Source: Comamonas sp. (GTDB lineage Bacteria; Pseudomonadota; Gammaproteobacteria; Burkholderiales; Burkholderiaceae_C). From it: a stretch of 64,000 nucleotides of DNA. Both the position numbers and the translations under genes were made by a program. Location of the stretch: the NCBI GenBank assembly GCA_028690035.1, contig JAQVCA010000007.1, forward strand, positions 71,126 to 135,125, read 5' to 3'. Positions 1 to 9,203 of this stretch are shown one piece after another (position 1 is the stretch's first letter; every line of letters begins with the position of its first letter). The notes beneath the pieces are model-generated. The model did not search any database and had not been told where the DNA came from. It was given only the letters and a program-made list of their open reading frames with translations.

Positions 1-852
1 GCCGTGCAGGATGTGGCCCAGCAGCTCCACATCGCTCATGCGCGGCTGCCCGGGGGCGCCCGGGGTGGCATGGGCCTGGGCAATGCCCGTGGCGCTGGCC
101 CCGACCAGCACATGCTTGTTGCGAAAAGCGCTGGAGGGAATGTGGCCCTGCAGCACGTCGATGTAGCTGTAGTGCGTGAAGCTGGGCAGGCGCTGGGCAA
201 AGCCAATGGCCAAGGGTGCGGGCAGGACAGCGGGGCGCTGGCATGCGGGCAGCTGCGGGCGTTCGATACAGGGCAGCACCAGCGCCAGATGCTGCAGGGA
301 GGCTGGGGGCGATGCCAGCCAGGGGGCAAAGCGGCGCACGTTGCCGTCCGCCTCGGTCAGCAGGTGGCTGTGCCCCAAGGCTGCGGCGGCCTGGGCCAGC
401 GGGGCAATGGGCAGTGGGGCATTGCTGCCTTCGGGGGAGGGGGCCAGTGGCAACACGACGCGGCCACTGTCGGCCACGGCTTGGGCCAGCAGCAGATCGT
501 CCTGGGGGTAATCCAGCTCTTCTTCGGTAAAAAGCAAGTCCAGCGCGATGGACTGTGGCTGTCCAGCGTCGATGTGGCGTACCAGCTGGGCATGTAGGGC
601 ACGGCGCCAGGGCCAGCGGCCAATGGCGGCGATGCTGCGCTCATCGACCAGCACCAGCACCACCTCGGGCGCAGCCGCGCGGGCGTGCCAGCGCGTGGCC
701 CAGTCCTGCAGCCAGGCGTTGCCACGCTGCAGCTGGCCCGGCAAGCTCCACCACAGCACCAAGCTGCCCAGGATCAGGGCCAGCCACAGCCACTGTCGCC
801 ACAGGCGCGCTGGCTGGGTGGGCGGGAGGGTATGCAGGGAAGGGGAGGGCAT
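1..852 (-). CDS. CHASE2-domain sensor protein (partial, runs off the window)
   Basis: The minus strand is open from an ATG at 852 to base 1, giving 284 codons without a stop; the output domain lies outside the window. After a short N-terminus there is one membrane helix (about residues 18-37), followed by an extracytoplasmic region typical of CHASE2: VLVLVDERSIAAIGRWPWRR near residues 65-84, then ALDLLFTEEELDYPQDD, and near the end HVLVGASATG. CHASE2 is an extracellular sensor found in histidine kinases, adenylate/guanylate cyclases and diguanylate cyclases; which one this is cannot be seen. It follows the FecR/LysM gene and the response regulator in the same direction, so the three probably form one sensory unit. 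No Shine-Dalgarno is evident because an intergenic repeat occupies the leader. Confidence 0.8.
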   Translation of the reverse strand, partial: MPSPSLHTLPPTQPARLWRQWLWLALILGSLVLWWSLPGQLQRGNAWLQDWATRWHARAAAPEVVLVLVDERSIAAIGRWPWRRALHAQLVRHIDAGQPQSIALDLLFTEEELDYPQDDLLLAQAVADSGRVVLPLAPSPEGSNAPLPIAPLAQAAAALGHSHLLTEADGNVRRFAPWLASPPASLQHLALVLPCIERPQLPACQRPAVLPAPLAIGFAQRLPSFTHYSYIDVLQGHIPSSAFRNKHVLVGASATGIAQAHATPGAPGQPRMSDVELLGHILHG

Positions 853-861
853 GCTATTAAA

Positions 862-949
862 AAAATAGCTTTTTTTCGCTTGTCAATAAAAGTTTTTAGA
901 TATAAAAGTTACTAAAAACCTTACGGATAAAGCGCAAGCAGCTCTTTTT
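862..949. repeat. Nested-palindrome intergenic repeat, copy a
   Basis: About 88 bp of AT-rich sequence in the only gap between the FecR and CHASE2 genes. The right end reads AAGCGCAAGCAGCTC followed by a T-run; the left end carries the inverted counterpart. An inner stem pairs AAGTTTTTAG (889-898) with CTAAAAACCTT (912-922). The stop codon of the FecR gene lies in the right edge. Same architecture as the copies at 15735, 29703, 53182 and 57866. Confidence 0.7.
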
Positions 950-2771
950 ATTGATGTTCTAGCCCCAAGCCCGCATCGGTGCCCAAGGCCTGGCCACTGC
1001 CATCGCGCACCAGGGGCAGGACTTGAATGGCGCGCAGCGGCGAAAAGGCGCTGAGCAGCCCGTTGGCGTCTTGCACCTGAATGCGCACCAGCCAGCGCCC
1101 CGTCGGCAGGTCTTGAGCGGTCCACTGCGGTGCCTCCAGCCAGAGATCGCGCGTGGGCTGCGCATCGCTGGGCTGGGCCAGTACCTGCAGGTGGTAGCGC
1201 TGCCCGGGCGCGTCGGGCCAGTGCAGGGTGCTGATGCCTTGCTGGGTGCTCGTGTGCAGATCGGTGGCCAAAGGTGTGCTGGGCGGGGTGGCCAGGGTCA
1301 GGGTCTGTGCAGGTAGGTAGGGCCCTTGATCGCGCGCGCCTTGCACCCAGCGCACGCTGGCGGTGCGCCAGGCATAGCGGCCCGGGGGCAGCGAGGCCAC
1401 ATCCAGCTGGCAGTCGCTGCGGTCTTGGGCACGCAGGGCAGGGTGGGTGAAATCGGCCTGCGCTGCGCTCTGGGTCTCGCCCAGCGGGGCGATTTCCAGC
1501 ACATAGGCTTGGGCCTCTTGCACCGGGGTGCAGCGCAAGATGGTGGCGCCAGCGCTGCCCACCGCATTTGGGGCGGGGGATTGTGGCAGGGGGGCGACGG
1601 GGTGGGCTTTGACGCGCAGAGGCACTTGTGCCTTGTGGCCCCCGATGCCTTGGGCATCAACGCCGCGCACCTGCAGCCAGTACTGGCCGTCGGGCACGGC
1701 CACAAAGCGGGCGTGCGGGCGGTCGAATTGGGCATTGCGCAGCACCTGAGCGCCATCCTGGTCGGCCAGGATGTGCACGCGGTAGGCCTGGGCGCCGGCG
1801 ATGGCAGGCAGGGGCAGGTCCAGCCATTGCGCATCGTCGCTGTGCTGGGGCAGGTCGGCGCTGGACGGGGCGGCCAGCAGCGCGGTGGGGCGGCCCACTT
1901 GACCATTGGCCTGGATGGCCATGCCGTAACCGGCATCCAGCGCCGTGCGGGCGGGGCTGGGGTGGGGTGTTTGGGACAGGTCGGGTGCACGGGCCTGCAG
2001 TGCGACCTGGCCACGCTCGACGGCGGTGGCGCTGCCTTGGGTGCTGGCCTGCACGTCAAAGCGCGTGCCGCGCACGCTGGTGGCGGCCACGGGGGTCAGC
2101 ACCTCCAGCGCGCGCGTGGTATCGCGCTGGCCGGGGACGTCCACCTCCACGCCGCCTTGCTGCAGCTCGATCACCGATTGCAGGCTGCCCGCGCGGCCAC
2201 GGCGGCGCAGTTGGCGCAGGGTCACATCGGAGCTGGCCTGCACGCGCACCGTGGAACCATCGGCCAAGCGCACGCTGACAAAAGCCTCGGGCTCCAGCTG
2301 CAGGCGGTCGCCCTCTTGCAACTGCTGGCCGCGCTCCACGCCCTGCGTGGCACTGCCACGGCGCGTGAGGGTGGCGCGCCCTTGCAGGTAATCGACATGG
2401 GCACTGGCGCTGCGCAGCAGGCTCAAGGGGATGTCCAGCACCTGCCCGGGTGGCAGGCGCAGCGGGTCGATACCTCGGTTGTGCGCCTGCAGTTGCTGCC
2501 ACAGGCGGGCATCGCCCAAATAGCGCTGGGCCAGCTGCTCCAGCGTGTCACCGTTGCGCACGCGGTGCTGCAGCACCGGCAAGGTGCTGACATTGGTGCT
2601 GGGCTGCTGCGCCAGTACGCCCACGCTGAGGGCGCTGCACAGCAGCGCTGGAGTAAGGTGGCGCACCAGCGTGGTCCAGCAAAAAGGGGGAGAAAAAGCG
2701 GGCAGGGGGTGCAAACAAGAAATCATGGGCAAGCCGTGGTGTACTGGCGCGCGCCAGGCCAGGAGGGGCAT
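948..2771 (-). CDS. Secreted LysM–FecR domain protein with fibronectin-like C-terminus
   Basis: A protein of 607 aa. An N-terminal hydrophobic segment ending near LLCSALSVGVLAQQ looks like a signal peptide; the internal ATG at 2726 would give a cleaner one. It is followed by a LysM module (HRVRNGDTLEQLAQRYLGD) and a FecR-like domain (residues about 140-260, including VRLADGSTVRVQASSDV and TSVRGTRFDV). The C-terminal half has repeated beta-sandwich segments of the kind seen in fibronectin-like modules. FecR domains sense or transmit periplasmic signals; LysM binds peptidoglycan. The ATG at 2771 overlaps the response-regulator stop codon (TGATG), indicating coupled translation. Together with the CHASE2 gene it suggests a cell-envelope sensing system; the ligand is unknown. 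Confidence 0.78.
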   Translation of the reverse strand: MPLLAWRAPVHHGLPMISCLHPLPAFSPPFCWTTLVRHLTPALLCSALSVGVLAQQPSTNVSTLPVLQHRVRNGDTLEQLAQRYLGDARLWQQLQAHNRGIDPLRLPPGQVLDIPLSLLRSASAHVDYLQGRATLTRRGSATQGVERGQQLQEGDRLQLEPEAFVSVRLADGSTVRVQASSDVTLRQLRRRGRAGSLQSVIELQQGGVEVDVPGQRDTTRALEVLTPVAATSVRGTRFDVQASTQGSATAVERGQVALQARAPDLSQTPHPSPARTALDAGYGMAIQANGQVGRPTALLAAPSSADLPQHSDDAQWLDLPLPAIAGAQAYRVHILADQDGAQVLRNAQFDRPHARFVAVPDGQYWLQVRGVDAQGIGGHKAQVPLRVKAHPVAPLPQSPAPNAVGSAGATILRCTPVQEAQAYVLEIAPLGETQSAAQADFTHPALRAQDRSDCQLDVASLPPGRYAWRTASVRWVQGARDQGPYLPAQTLTLATPPSTPLATDLHTSTQQGISTLHWPDAPGQRYHLQVLAQPSDAQPTRDLWLEAPQWTAQDLPTGRWLVRIQVQDANGLLSAFSPLRAIQVLPLVRDGSGQALGTDAGLGLEHQ

Positions 2772-3463
2772 CACGAGGAAGTGGATGGGATTTCCAGTCG
2801 ATAGCCCAGCCCGTACACGGCCAGGATCGAGTAGGTGGACCCGGGGCGCAGCTGCAGCTGCTGGCGCAGGCGCGAGATGTGCGTGTCCAGCGTGCGCGAG
2901 AGCACCTGTGCGTTGTAGCCCCAGATGTTTTCGCGCAGGTAATCGCGCGAGAGCAGGCGCCCGGCGTTTTGGAACAGCAGCAGCGCCAGGGCAAATTCAC
3001 GGTGCGTCAGGGTGACGCGTTGGTCGTGGAACTGCACGCTCAGTTCGCTGCGGTGGAAGGTGTAAGGGCCAAATTGCTGCGTCTCCTCGGTACTGACTGG
3101 GTAGGCGCGGCGCAGCAGCGCGTGAACGCGGGCTTTGAGCTCGGCCACGCGCAGCGGCTTGACCATGAAGTCGTCGGCGCCGCTGCTCAGGCCTTCGACG
3201 ATGTCGGCCTCTTCGCTGCGCAGGGTGACGATCAGGATGGGCAGCTCTTGGCGCAGCTCCTGGCGGATCCAGCGGGCGATCGCGGGGCCCGTGGTGTCGG
3301 GCAGCTCCCAGTCCAGCACCAGCAGGTCAAAGCTGTCGCGGCGCAAATCCTTTTGCAGGGCCGCGCCGCTGGTGTAGCTCTGGTAGGTGTGGCCCATGGC
3401 GCTGACCACCTGGCTCAGCATGTCCAGCTGCAGCAGGTCGTCCTCCAGGATGGCAATGCGCAT
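2771..3463 (-). CDS. OmpR-family response regulator
   Basis: A protein of 230 aa with an N-terminal receiver domain: acidic pair E7/D8/D9, phospho-acceptor D51 in LLVLDWELP, T80 and K102 (FMVKPL). A C-terminal winged-helix DNA-binding domain follows, ending with the typical LAVYGLGYRLE. It is first in a coupled three-gene unit with the FecR/LysM and CHASE2 genes. No classical histidine kinase is visible next to it, so the partner may be the CHASE2 protein, whose C-terminus lies outside the window. It starts 39 bp after trpS and may be cotranscribed from upstream. Confidence 0.9.
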   Translation of the reverse strand: MRIAILEDDLLQLDMLSQVVSAMGHTYQSYTSGAALQKDLRRDSFDLLVLDWELPDTTGPAIARWIRQELRQELPILIVTLRSEEADIVEGLSSGADDFMVKPLRVAELKARVHALLRRAYPVSTEETQQFGPYTFHRSELSVQFHDQRVTLTHREFALALLLFQNAGRLLSRDYLRENIWGYNAQVLSRTLDTHISRLRQQLQLRPGSTYSILAVYGLGYRLEIPSTSS

Positions 3464-3501
3464 GCGGTGTTCTCCGGTGCAGGGGGCTCGGGAGCGGTAA
3501 C

Positions 3502-4809
3502 TCAGGCTTGGGCAGCGTCGATCAGCTGCTGCAGGGCGCTTGCAATGTCGGATGGCTGTACACCGTCCACGGGCTGCAGCTGCGCTTGCAGTGCGGGCAG
3601 GGCGGCGGCGCCCTGGCTGCGCAGTTGGGCAATGCTTTGACCGGCCAACTGCGGCGAAGCCAGGCCCACGCTTTGCAGCAGCAGCTGGCCTTGGGCATCG
3701 AGCAGCTTGAAGTAGAACTGGCCATCGCGCTCGCGGTACTGCTTGAAGCTGGGCAGTGCCACCTTGGCCGCCTTGCTGCTGGCTTTGCTGGCGCTGGCCT
3801 CATCGACCAAGCTGCGCAGGCCCACGGCGCTGCGCAGGCGAGCCAGCAGCGGCGTGGCCAGGGCGCGGGCGCGCTGGGCACCGGCTTGCAGTACGGCTTC
3901 GACTTTTTCGGGGTGGGCCATCAGGTCTTCGTAGCGCGCGCGCATCGGGGCCACTTCGCGGTCGATGCACTCAAAAAGCTTTTGCTTGGCCTCGCCCCAG
4001 GCAATGCCGTCGGCATAGGCTTGGCGCATGGCGGTGGTTTCTTCGGGCGTGGCAAAGGCTTGGTAGAGCTGGAACAGCGCGGAGCCTTCCACCTCTTTGG
4101 GCTCGCCGGGCGCGCGCGAGTCGGTGACGATGGTGTTGATCAGCTTTTGCAGCTGGGCTTTGGGGGCAAACAGCGGAATGGTGTTGTCGTAGCTCTTGCT
4201 CATCTTGCGCCCATCCAGGCCCGCCAGCGTGGCCACGCTGTCTTCCACCACCGCTTCGGGCAGGGTGAAGTGCTCGCCATACAGGTGGTTGAAGCTGGAG
4301 GCAATGTCGCGCGCCATCTCGATGTGCTGGATCTGGTCGCGGCCCACGGGCACCTTGTGCGCGTTGAAGATCAGGATGTCGGCGGCCATCAGCACCGGGT
4401 ACATGAACAGACCCGCGCTGATGCCGTCATCGCCGTCGCGCCCGGCTTCGTGGTTTTTGTCTTGCGCGGCTTTGTAGGCGTGGGCGCGGTTGAGCAGGCC
4501 CTTGCCAGTGACGCAGGTCAAAAACCAGGTCAGCTCGGGGATCTCGGGCACATCCGACTGGCGGTAGAACACCACGCGCTCGGGGTCCAGGCCGCAGGCC
4601 AGCCAGGTGGCGGCAATCTCCAGCGTGGAGCGGTGTACGCGCGCCGGGTCTTGGCATTTGATCAGGGCGTGGTAGTCGGCCAGAAAGTAGAAGTTTTCCA
4701 CCCCGGGGGTGTGCGTGGCGGCCAGGGCCGGGCGCATCATGCCGGCGTAGTTGCCCAGGTGGGGCGTGCCAGAGGGGGTGATGCCGGTCAGAAATCGGGT
4801 CGTTGCCAT
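3502..4809 (-). CDS. trpS: Tryptophanyl-tRNA synthetase with C-terminal extension
   Basis: Class I aminoacyl-tRNA synthetase that charges tRNA-Trp. The HIGH-type motif is TPHLGN (15-20) and the second signature is KMSKS (202-206). At 435 aa it is about 100 aa longer than the common bacterial form of roughly 330-340 aa. The extra part is an Ala/Lys/Ser-rich linker followed by FKQYRERDGQFYFKLLDAQG, which resembles the small beta-rich YegP/DUF1508 fold. It stands between the site-2 protease gene and the response regulator in a same-strand cluster rnm–yciO–M50–trpS. Confidence 0.95.
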   Translation of the reverse strand: MATTRFLTGITPSGTPHLGNYAGMMRPALAATHTPGVENFYFLADYHALIKCQDPARVHRSTLEIAATWLACGLDPERVVFYRQSDVPEIPELTWFLTCVTGKGLLNRAHAYKAAQDKNHEAGRDGDDGISAGLFMYPVLMAADILIFNAHKVPVGRDQIQHIEMARDIASSFNHLYGEHFTLPEAVVEDSVATLAGLDGRKMSKSYDNTIPLFAPKAQLQKLINTIVTDSRAPGEPKEVEGSALFQLYQAFATPEETTAMRQAYADGIAWGEAKQKLFECIDREVAPMRARYEDLMAHPEKVEAVLQAGAQRARALATPLLARLRSAVGLRSLVDEASASKASSKAAKVALPSFKQYRERDGQFYFKLLDAQGQLLLQSVGLASPQLAGQSIAQLRSQGAAALPALQAQLQPVDGVQPSDIASALQQLIDAAQA

Positions 4810-4851
4810 GGTGGTTGTGGTACGTGAAGTAGGGTTGGATGTCAGGGGTGT

Positions 4852-5520
4852 TCAGCTGAACAGCAGCATCAGCGGGCGCAGCAGCAGGGACAGAAATTCG
4901 TGCGAGATTTTCATCAAAGGCCGCAACCAATAGCTGCCGACTATGCCTGAAATGACCAGCGCCATGACGATGAAAAAGCCATAAGGCTCCACGCGTGAGA
5001 TCGGGTAGGCCATGCGGTAGGGCAGCAGCCCGACCAGAATGCGCCCGCCATCGAGCGGCGGCAGCGGAAACAGGTTGAAGGCCCACATGACCAGGTTCAC
5101 CAGCACCCCGGCGCGCGCCATTTCGACAAAAAAGCGCTCGTCGATGCCCAGCCCCAGCAGCACGATGAACAGTGCCAGCCACAGCAGTGCCTGCAGCAGG
5201 TTGGACAGCGGCCCGGCCAGGGCCACCCAGACCATGTCGCGCTTGGGGTGGCGCAGGTTGCCAAAGTTGACCGGCACCGGCTTGGCGTAACCGAACAAAA
5301 AGGCGCCCGAGGTGGCAAAGTACAGCAGCAGCGGCATCAGGATGGTGCCCACCGGGTCGATGTGCTTGAGCGGGTTGAGTGTGATGCGCCCCAGCATGCT
5401 GGCTGTGTGGTCGCCAAAGTAACGTGCCACGTAGCCGTGCGCGGCCTCGTGGATGGTGATGGAAAACAGCACCGGCAGGGCGTAGATCAGCACCGTCTGG
5501 ATGAGTTGGGAAGTGTCCAC
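4852..5520 (-). CDS. Site-2 protease (M50) family membrane metalloprotease
   Basis: An integral membrane protein of 222 aa. The zinc site is HEAAH at residues 24-28 in the first membrane helix, and the third ligand is D157 in FPLPPLDGGR, the NPDG-like motif of the family. NPLKHIDPVGT lies between them. Five to six hydrophobic segments are evident. It lacks the PDZ domain of RseP, so it belongs to the short S2P group (YwhC/SpoIVFB-like); the substrate is unknown. It lies 42 bp upstream of trpS in the same orientation. Confidence 0.88.
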   Translation of the reverse strand: MDTSQLIQTVLIYALPVLFSITIHEAAHGYVARYFGDHTASMLGRITLNPLKHIDPVGTILMPLLLYFATSGAFLFGYAKPVPVNFGNLRHPKRDMVWVALAGPLSNLLQALLWLALFIVLLGLGIDERFFVEMARAGVLVNLVMWAFNLFPLPPLDGGRILVGLLPYRMAYPISRVEPYGFFIVMALVISGIVGSYWLRPLMKISHEFLSLLLRPLMLLFS

Positions 5521-5544
5521 AGGGGTAGAAAATAATGATAAAAA

Positions 5545-5590
5545 ATGCCTGAAATGCTTACGGGATAAGCGCTAGCAGCTCTGTTTTTTG
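5545..5590. repeat. Nested-palindrome intergenic repeat, copy b (half copy)
   Basis: Only the right half of the family is present: TGCTTACGGGATAAGCGCTAG followed by CAGCTC and a T-rich tail. TAAGCGCTAGCAGCT matches the right arms of the copies at 29703, 33185 and 57866. It lies between yciO and the protease gene. Confidence 0.6.
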
Positions 5591-5604
5591 AAAGTATGGT
5601 GGGT

Positions 5605-6240
5605 TTACATGCCCAGTGCCGCCAGAGCGCCCTGGCCCTCGCGCACCACCAGCGGTGCGCCGTTGTTCACCATGGTGGTCAGATCCAGCACCGTGGTGGG
5701 CTGCAGCGGGCAGGCACCGGCATCGACGATGCCATCGACCTGGTGCTGCAGGTGCTGGCGGATGTCGTCGGGATCGTTCAGTGGCTCGGTCTCGTCGGGC
5801 AGGATCAAGGTGGTGGCCAGCAGCGGCGCGCCCAGCAGCTCCAGCAACAGCTGCGTGCACTGGTGTCCGGGCACGCGCAGGCCAATGGTCTTGCGCGAGG
5901 GGTGGCTCACGCGCCGGGGCACTTCGCGCGTGGCATCCAGAATGAAGGTGTAGGGGCCGGGGGTGCCCAGTTTCATGAGGCGAAACTGGCGGTTATCGAC
6001 CGTGGCGTAGCTGGCCAGTTCAGACAGGTCGCGGCACAGCAGCGTCAGGTGGTGCTTGTCGCTCACGCCCCGGATGCGGCGCAGGCGCTGCACGGCATCG
6101 CGGTCATCGAGCTGGCACACCAAGGCGTAGCTGGAGTCGGTGGGAATGGCCAGCACGCCGCCTTTTTGCAGCAGCACCACCGCCTGTTTGAGCAGGCGGG
6201 GCTGGGGGTTGTCGGGGTGAATTTCAAAGTATTGGGCCAT
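5605..6240 (-). CDS. yciO: YciO/YrdC/Sua5-family protein
   Basis: A protein of 211 aa with the YrdC fold: AIPTDSSYALVCQL near residues 31-44, SDKHHLTLLC, GPYTFIL and KTIGLRVPGH. The family includes TsaC/Sua5, which makes threonylcarbamoyl-AMP for the t6A tRNA modification. The YciO branch is close to it, but its own role is not settled. The start chosen is the ATG at 6240 (MAQYFEIHPDNPQP), the usual N-terminus of this branch. It follows the rnm gene by 50 bp; the rnm–yciO pairing is also found in Escherichia coli, which supports the YciO rather than the TsaC call. Confidence 0.87.
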   Translation of the reverse strand: MAQYFEIHPDNPQPRLLKQAVVLLQKGGVLAIPTDSSYALVCQLDDRDAVQRLRRIRGVSDKHHLTLLCRDLSELASYATVDNRQFRLMKLGTPGPYTFILDATREVPRRVSHPSRKTIGLRVPGHQCTQLLLELLGAPLLATTLILPDETEPLNDPDDIRQHLQHQVDGIVDAGACPLQPTTVLDLTTMVNNGAPLVVREGQGALAALGM

Positions 6241-6290
6241 GGCACACATTGTCGTGGACTTGGCCGTGGGTTGCAGGCACAGCGCCCGTT

Positions 6291-7151
6291 TCAGGTGGGG
6301 CGCCGTGCCTGCAGCAAGGCCCACACCGGCAGTACACCGCGTGGCAACGAAGGCGTCTGGCCCAGGGCGTGGCGCGATTCGTGCGGGCTGTGAAAATCGC
6401 TGCCCACCGAAGCGGCCCAGCCGCGCTGGCGCGCCACGGCGGCGTACTGCTGCACCTGCGCCGGGCTGTGTGTGCTGGTGCAGACCTCCAGCGCCTGCCC
6501 TCCGACTTGGGCAAAAGCATCGAACAAAGCGGCCTCTTGCAGCGCGCTGAGTTTGTAGCGCGCTGGGTGCGCCAGTACGGCCACGCCCCCGGCGGCGCGA
6601 ATCTGTGCCACCACCGCTGCCACCCCGGCCCAGGCGGGGGGCATGTAGCCGGGTTTGCCGGCGCTCAGGTAGTGGCGAAACACCTCGGCCACGCTCTGGC
6701 AGCGTCCGCACTCCACCAGGTAGCGCGCCAGGTGCGTGCGCGAGAGCCGATCGGGATGCCCGGCATGGCGCAGTGCACCGGCATAAGCGCCGGCAATGCC
6801 CAAAGCCTGCAACTGCTGGGCCATGGCCTGCGCACGCTGTGGTCGGCTGGTGCGGTGGGCCTGCAGCAACTGCTGCAGCCCTGGGTGCTGGGTGTCCACC
6901 CCCAGCCCAACGATGTGGATGGTGTGCCCCGCCCAGCTGGCCGATACCTCCACCCCGCTGACCCAGACCAGTCCCAGTGCCTGGGCGGCCTGGCAGGCTT
7001 CATCTTGGCCGGCCAGGGTGTCGTGGTCAGTCAATGCCCACAAGTCGATCCCGGCAGCGTGCGCCTGCTGCGCCAGGGCCGCAGGCGACAAGGTGCCATC
7101 GGAGCAGGTGGAGTGGCAGTGCAGGTCGGCGCGTAGGCAATGGGGCAACAT
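6291..7151 (-). CDS. rnm: PHP-domain phosphoesterase (RNase AM / 3',5'-nucleotide bisphosphate phosphatase type)
   Basis: A protein of 286 aa of the TrpH/YciV family. The metal-binding histidine cluster appears in order: DLHCHST near residue 9, LTDHDTLAG, the conserved E in SGVEVSA, LAHPARY, and GSDFHSPHE near the C-terminus. Enzymes of this family remove phosphates from 3',5'-bisphosphonucleotides and trim 5' ends of RNA (RNase AM in E. coli). The start is the ATG at 7151 (MLPHCLRADLHCHS); longer upstream frames are not supported. It is first of the rnm–yciO–M50–trpS cluster and divergent from the first chemoreceptor gene. Confidence 0.88.
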   Translation of the reverse strand: MLPHCLRADLHCHSTCSDGTLSPAALAQQAHAAGIDLWALTDHDTLAGQDEACQAAQALGLVWVSGVEVSASWAGHTIHIVGLGVDTQHPGLQQLLQAHRTSRPQRAQAMAQQLQALGIAGAYAGALRHAGHPDRLSRTHLARYLVECGRCQSVAEVFRHYLSAGKPGYMPPAWAGVAAVVAQIRAAGGVAVLAHPARYKLSALQEAALFDAFAQVGGQALEVCTSTHSPAQVQQYAAVARQRGWAASVGSDFHSPHESRHALGQTPSLPRGVLPVWALLQARRPT

Positions 7152-7302
7152 GCCCTGAGCATGCCAGCATCGTGCAAAAAATGCCCGCGCACGGCCCATT
7201 CTGTCAGCGAGAGGAAAGCAAAGGAGTAAATTCGGCCCCCTTGGTTGCACGCCGCGCGACGCGCGCAGAACGCACCAGAACCAGAAAATAGGAGACAAAC
7301 AG

Positions 7303-9084
7303 ATGCGTTTACAGAATATTTCAGTCGCCACCAAACTGTGGGGCGTGGTGCTGGGCGGGATGGGGGCCATGCTGGCGCTGGCGGTCTTGCTGCTGGTGTT
7401 TTCCGAGCGCATGGACACGGCAACCAGCACGCGCGTGGCAGCGGTGGAGCAACGCCTGGCCCTGTCGGCGCGCTGGAAGGCGTTGACCGAGTTGACGGTG
7501 GAGCGGATCGTGATTGGTGCCACCTCCACCGAAGCGGGCTTGATCGAACAAATGGATCGGCTGTCCAAGGACAGCATTGCCCAGATCAGCGTGCTGCAAA
7601 AGCAGGTGGTGGCATTGGCCGACTTGCCTGAAGAACGGGCGTTGCTGGAGCAGGTGGGGAACCATCGACGCAAGGCACTGGAGGCCGTAGCCGCTATTGC
7701 TGCCGCCCGTGCCCATGGAGATGCACACGAGGCAGAGGTCGTGGCGCGCCAGCAGCTGCGTCCGGTGACCGATGCCTACATCCAGTCGCAGCAGGAGCTG
7801 GTGAAATTCCAAGAAAGCTTGCGCGAGCAGGCGCGCGCTCAGGCGGTATCCGAACGCCAGCGCGCCTATTGGGTGGTGGGTGCGGTATCGCTGACGCTGG
7901 TGCTGATCGGGGTGGTGCTGGCCGGTTGGGTGGTGCGCTCCATCACCCAGCCCTTGGCGCGGGCCGTGGATCTGGCCGACACGATTGCCGCCGGGGATTT
8001 GACCGCCCAGGTGCAGGACGACCGCCGTGACGAGCTGGGGCGCCTGCTGCGCAGCCTGAACACCATGACCGCCAAGTTGCGCGATGTGGTGCGCGAAGTG
8101 CGCAGCGGGGTGGACGCGGTCAACAGCGCTGCTGGGGAAATTGCCAGCGGCAACCACGACCTGTCCTCGCGCACCGAGCAGACGGCGGCCAACCTGGAAG
8201 AGACCGCCGCCAGCATGGAAGAGCTGACGGCCACCGTCACGCAAAGCGCCGACACCGCACGCCAGGCCAACCAGCTGGCCAGCACGGCAGCGCAAGCGGC
8301 CGAGCGCGGTGGCGCTGTGGTCGAGCAGGTGGTGCACAGCATGCACAACATCACGCAATCGAGCCGCAAGATCAGCGACATCATTGGCGTGATCGACGGC
8401 ATTGCCTTCCAGACCAACATCCTGGCGCTCAATGCCGCGGTGGAAGCGGCCCGCGCCGGTGAGCAGGGCCGAGGTTTTGCCGTGGTGGCCTCTGAGGTGC
8501 GCAACCTGGCCGGGCGCAGCGCCGAGGCGGCCAAAGAGATCAAAGGCCTGATCACCACCAGCGTGCAAAACGTCGAAGAAGGCAGCCTGCAGGTGGAGCA
8601 GGCCGGGCAGAACATGCAAGACATTGTCAGCAGCGTGCGCCGTGTGAGCGACTTGATTGGCGAGATCACGGCCTCTAGTGGCGAGCAGCGCGACGGCATT
8701 GGTCAGGTGAACCAGGCGGTGGCCAATCTGGACCAGATGACGCAGCAAAACGCGGCACTGGTGGAAGAGGCCAGCGCGGCAGCGGCCTCCATGAGCGAAC
8801 AGGCGCAGCGCCTGGCGCAGGTGGTGTCGGTGTTCAACGTGGGCAGCGATGGCGTGGCACGCCCGGCGGCGCAGATGGCCAGACCGCATTCCAGTAGTGC
8901 GGCAACACGTCCACCCCTCTCTACCCCAAAATCTGCAGCTCCGGCCAAGCCTTTGGCCAAGAGCAAGCCAGCACCGGCGGCCCAAAAAGGCGCGTCTTCT
9001 TCGAGCAAACCCAGCACGGCGCCCAAACTGTCTGCGCCGCCTGCGGCGGGCGCCGGGACGAATGACGATTGGGAAACTTTCTAA
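7303..9084 (+). CDS. Methyl-accepting chemotaxis protein 1
   Basis: A chemoreceptor of 593 aa. TM1 lies at about residues 12-34. A helical periplasmic four-helix-bundle ligand domain runs to about 185, TM2 spans about 187-210, then HAMP and the long methylated signalling coil. The kinase-contact hairpin is at about 358-402 ([20 protein letters not shown]). The last 75 or so residues are an Ala/Pro/Ser/Lys-rich flexible tail ending in DDWETF, close to the NWETF pentapeptide that tethers CheR and CheB in enteric receptors. A good ribosome site (AGGAG) precedes the ATG. No other che genes are nearby. It is closely paralogous to the next gene. Confidence 0.95.
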   Translation: MRLQNISVATKLWGVVLGGMGAMLALAVLLLVFSERMDTATSTRVAAVEQRLALSARWKALTELTVERIVIGATSTEAGLIEQMDRLSKDSIAQISVLQKQVVALADLPEERALLEQVGNHRRKALEAVAAIAAARAHGDAHEAEVVARQQLRPVTDAYIQSQQELVKFQESLREQARAQAVSERQRAYWVVGAVSLTLVLIGVVLAGWVVRSITQPLARAVDLADTIAAGDLTAQVQDDRRDELGRLLRSLNTMTAKLRDVVREVRSGVDAVNSAAGEIASGNHDLSSRTEQTAANLEETAASMEELTATVTQSADTARQANQLASTAAQAAERGGAVVEQVVHSMHNITQSSRKISDIIGVIDGIAFQTNILALNAAVEAARAGEQGRGFAVVASEVRNLAGRSAEAAKEIKGLITTSVQNVEEGSLQVEQAGQNMQDIVSSVRRVSDLIGEITASSGEQRDGIGQVNQAVANLDQMTQQNAALVEEASAAAASMSEQAQRLAQVVSVFNVGSDGVARPAAQMARPHSSSAATRPPLSTPKSAAPAKPLAKSKPAPAAQKGASSSSKPSTAPKLSAPPAAGAGTNDDWETF

Positions 9085-9203
9085 ACATCTGGATAAAAAA
9101 TCCGGTTCGTACCCGGGTCTGCATCATATTCTTATAAAAAAATATATATTTTATGGAAATAGATAAATAAAGTTGAAGGTTTTATTTTTACAGGGAGAGA
9201 ACA

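Noticed and set aside
1326-2804. Open frame of almost 500 codons on the plus strand
   Set aside because: Antisense to the FecR/LysM gene, which has a signal peptide, recognisable domains and coupling to the regulator.
5605-6711. Longer version of the YciO gene with about 150 extra N-terminal residues
   Set aside because: The extra part is antisense-like sequence overlapping the rnm gene on the same strand; homologues start at MAQYFEIHPDN.
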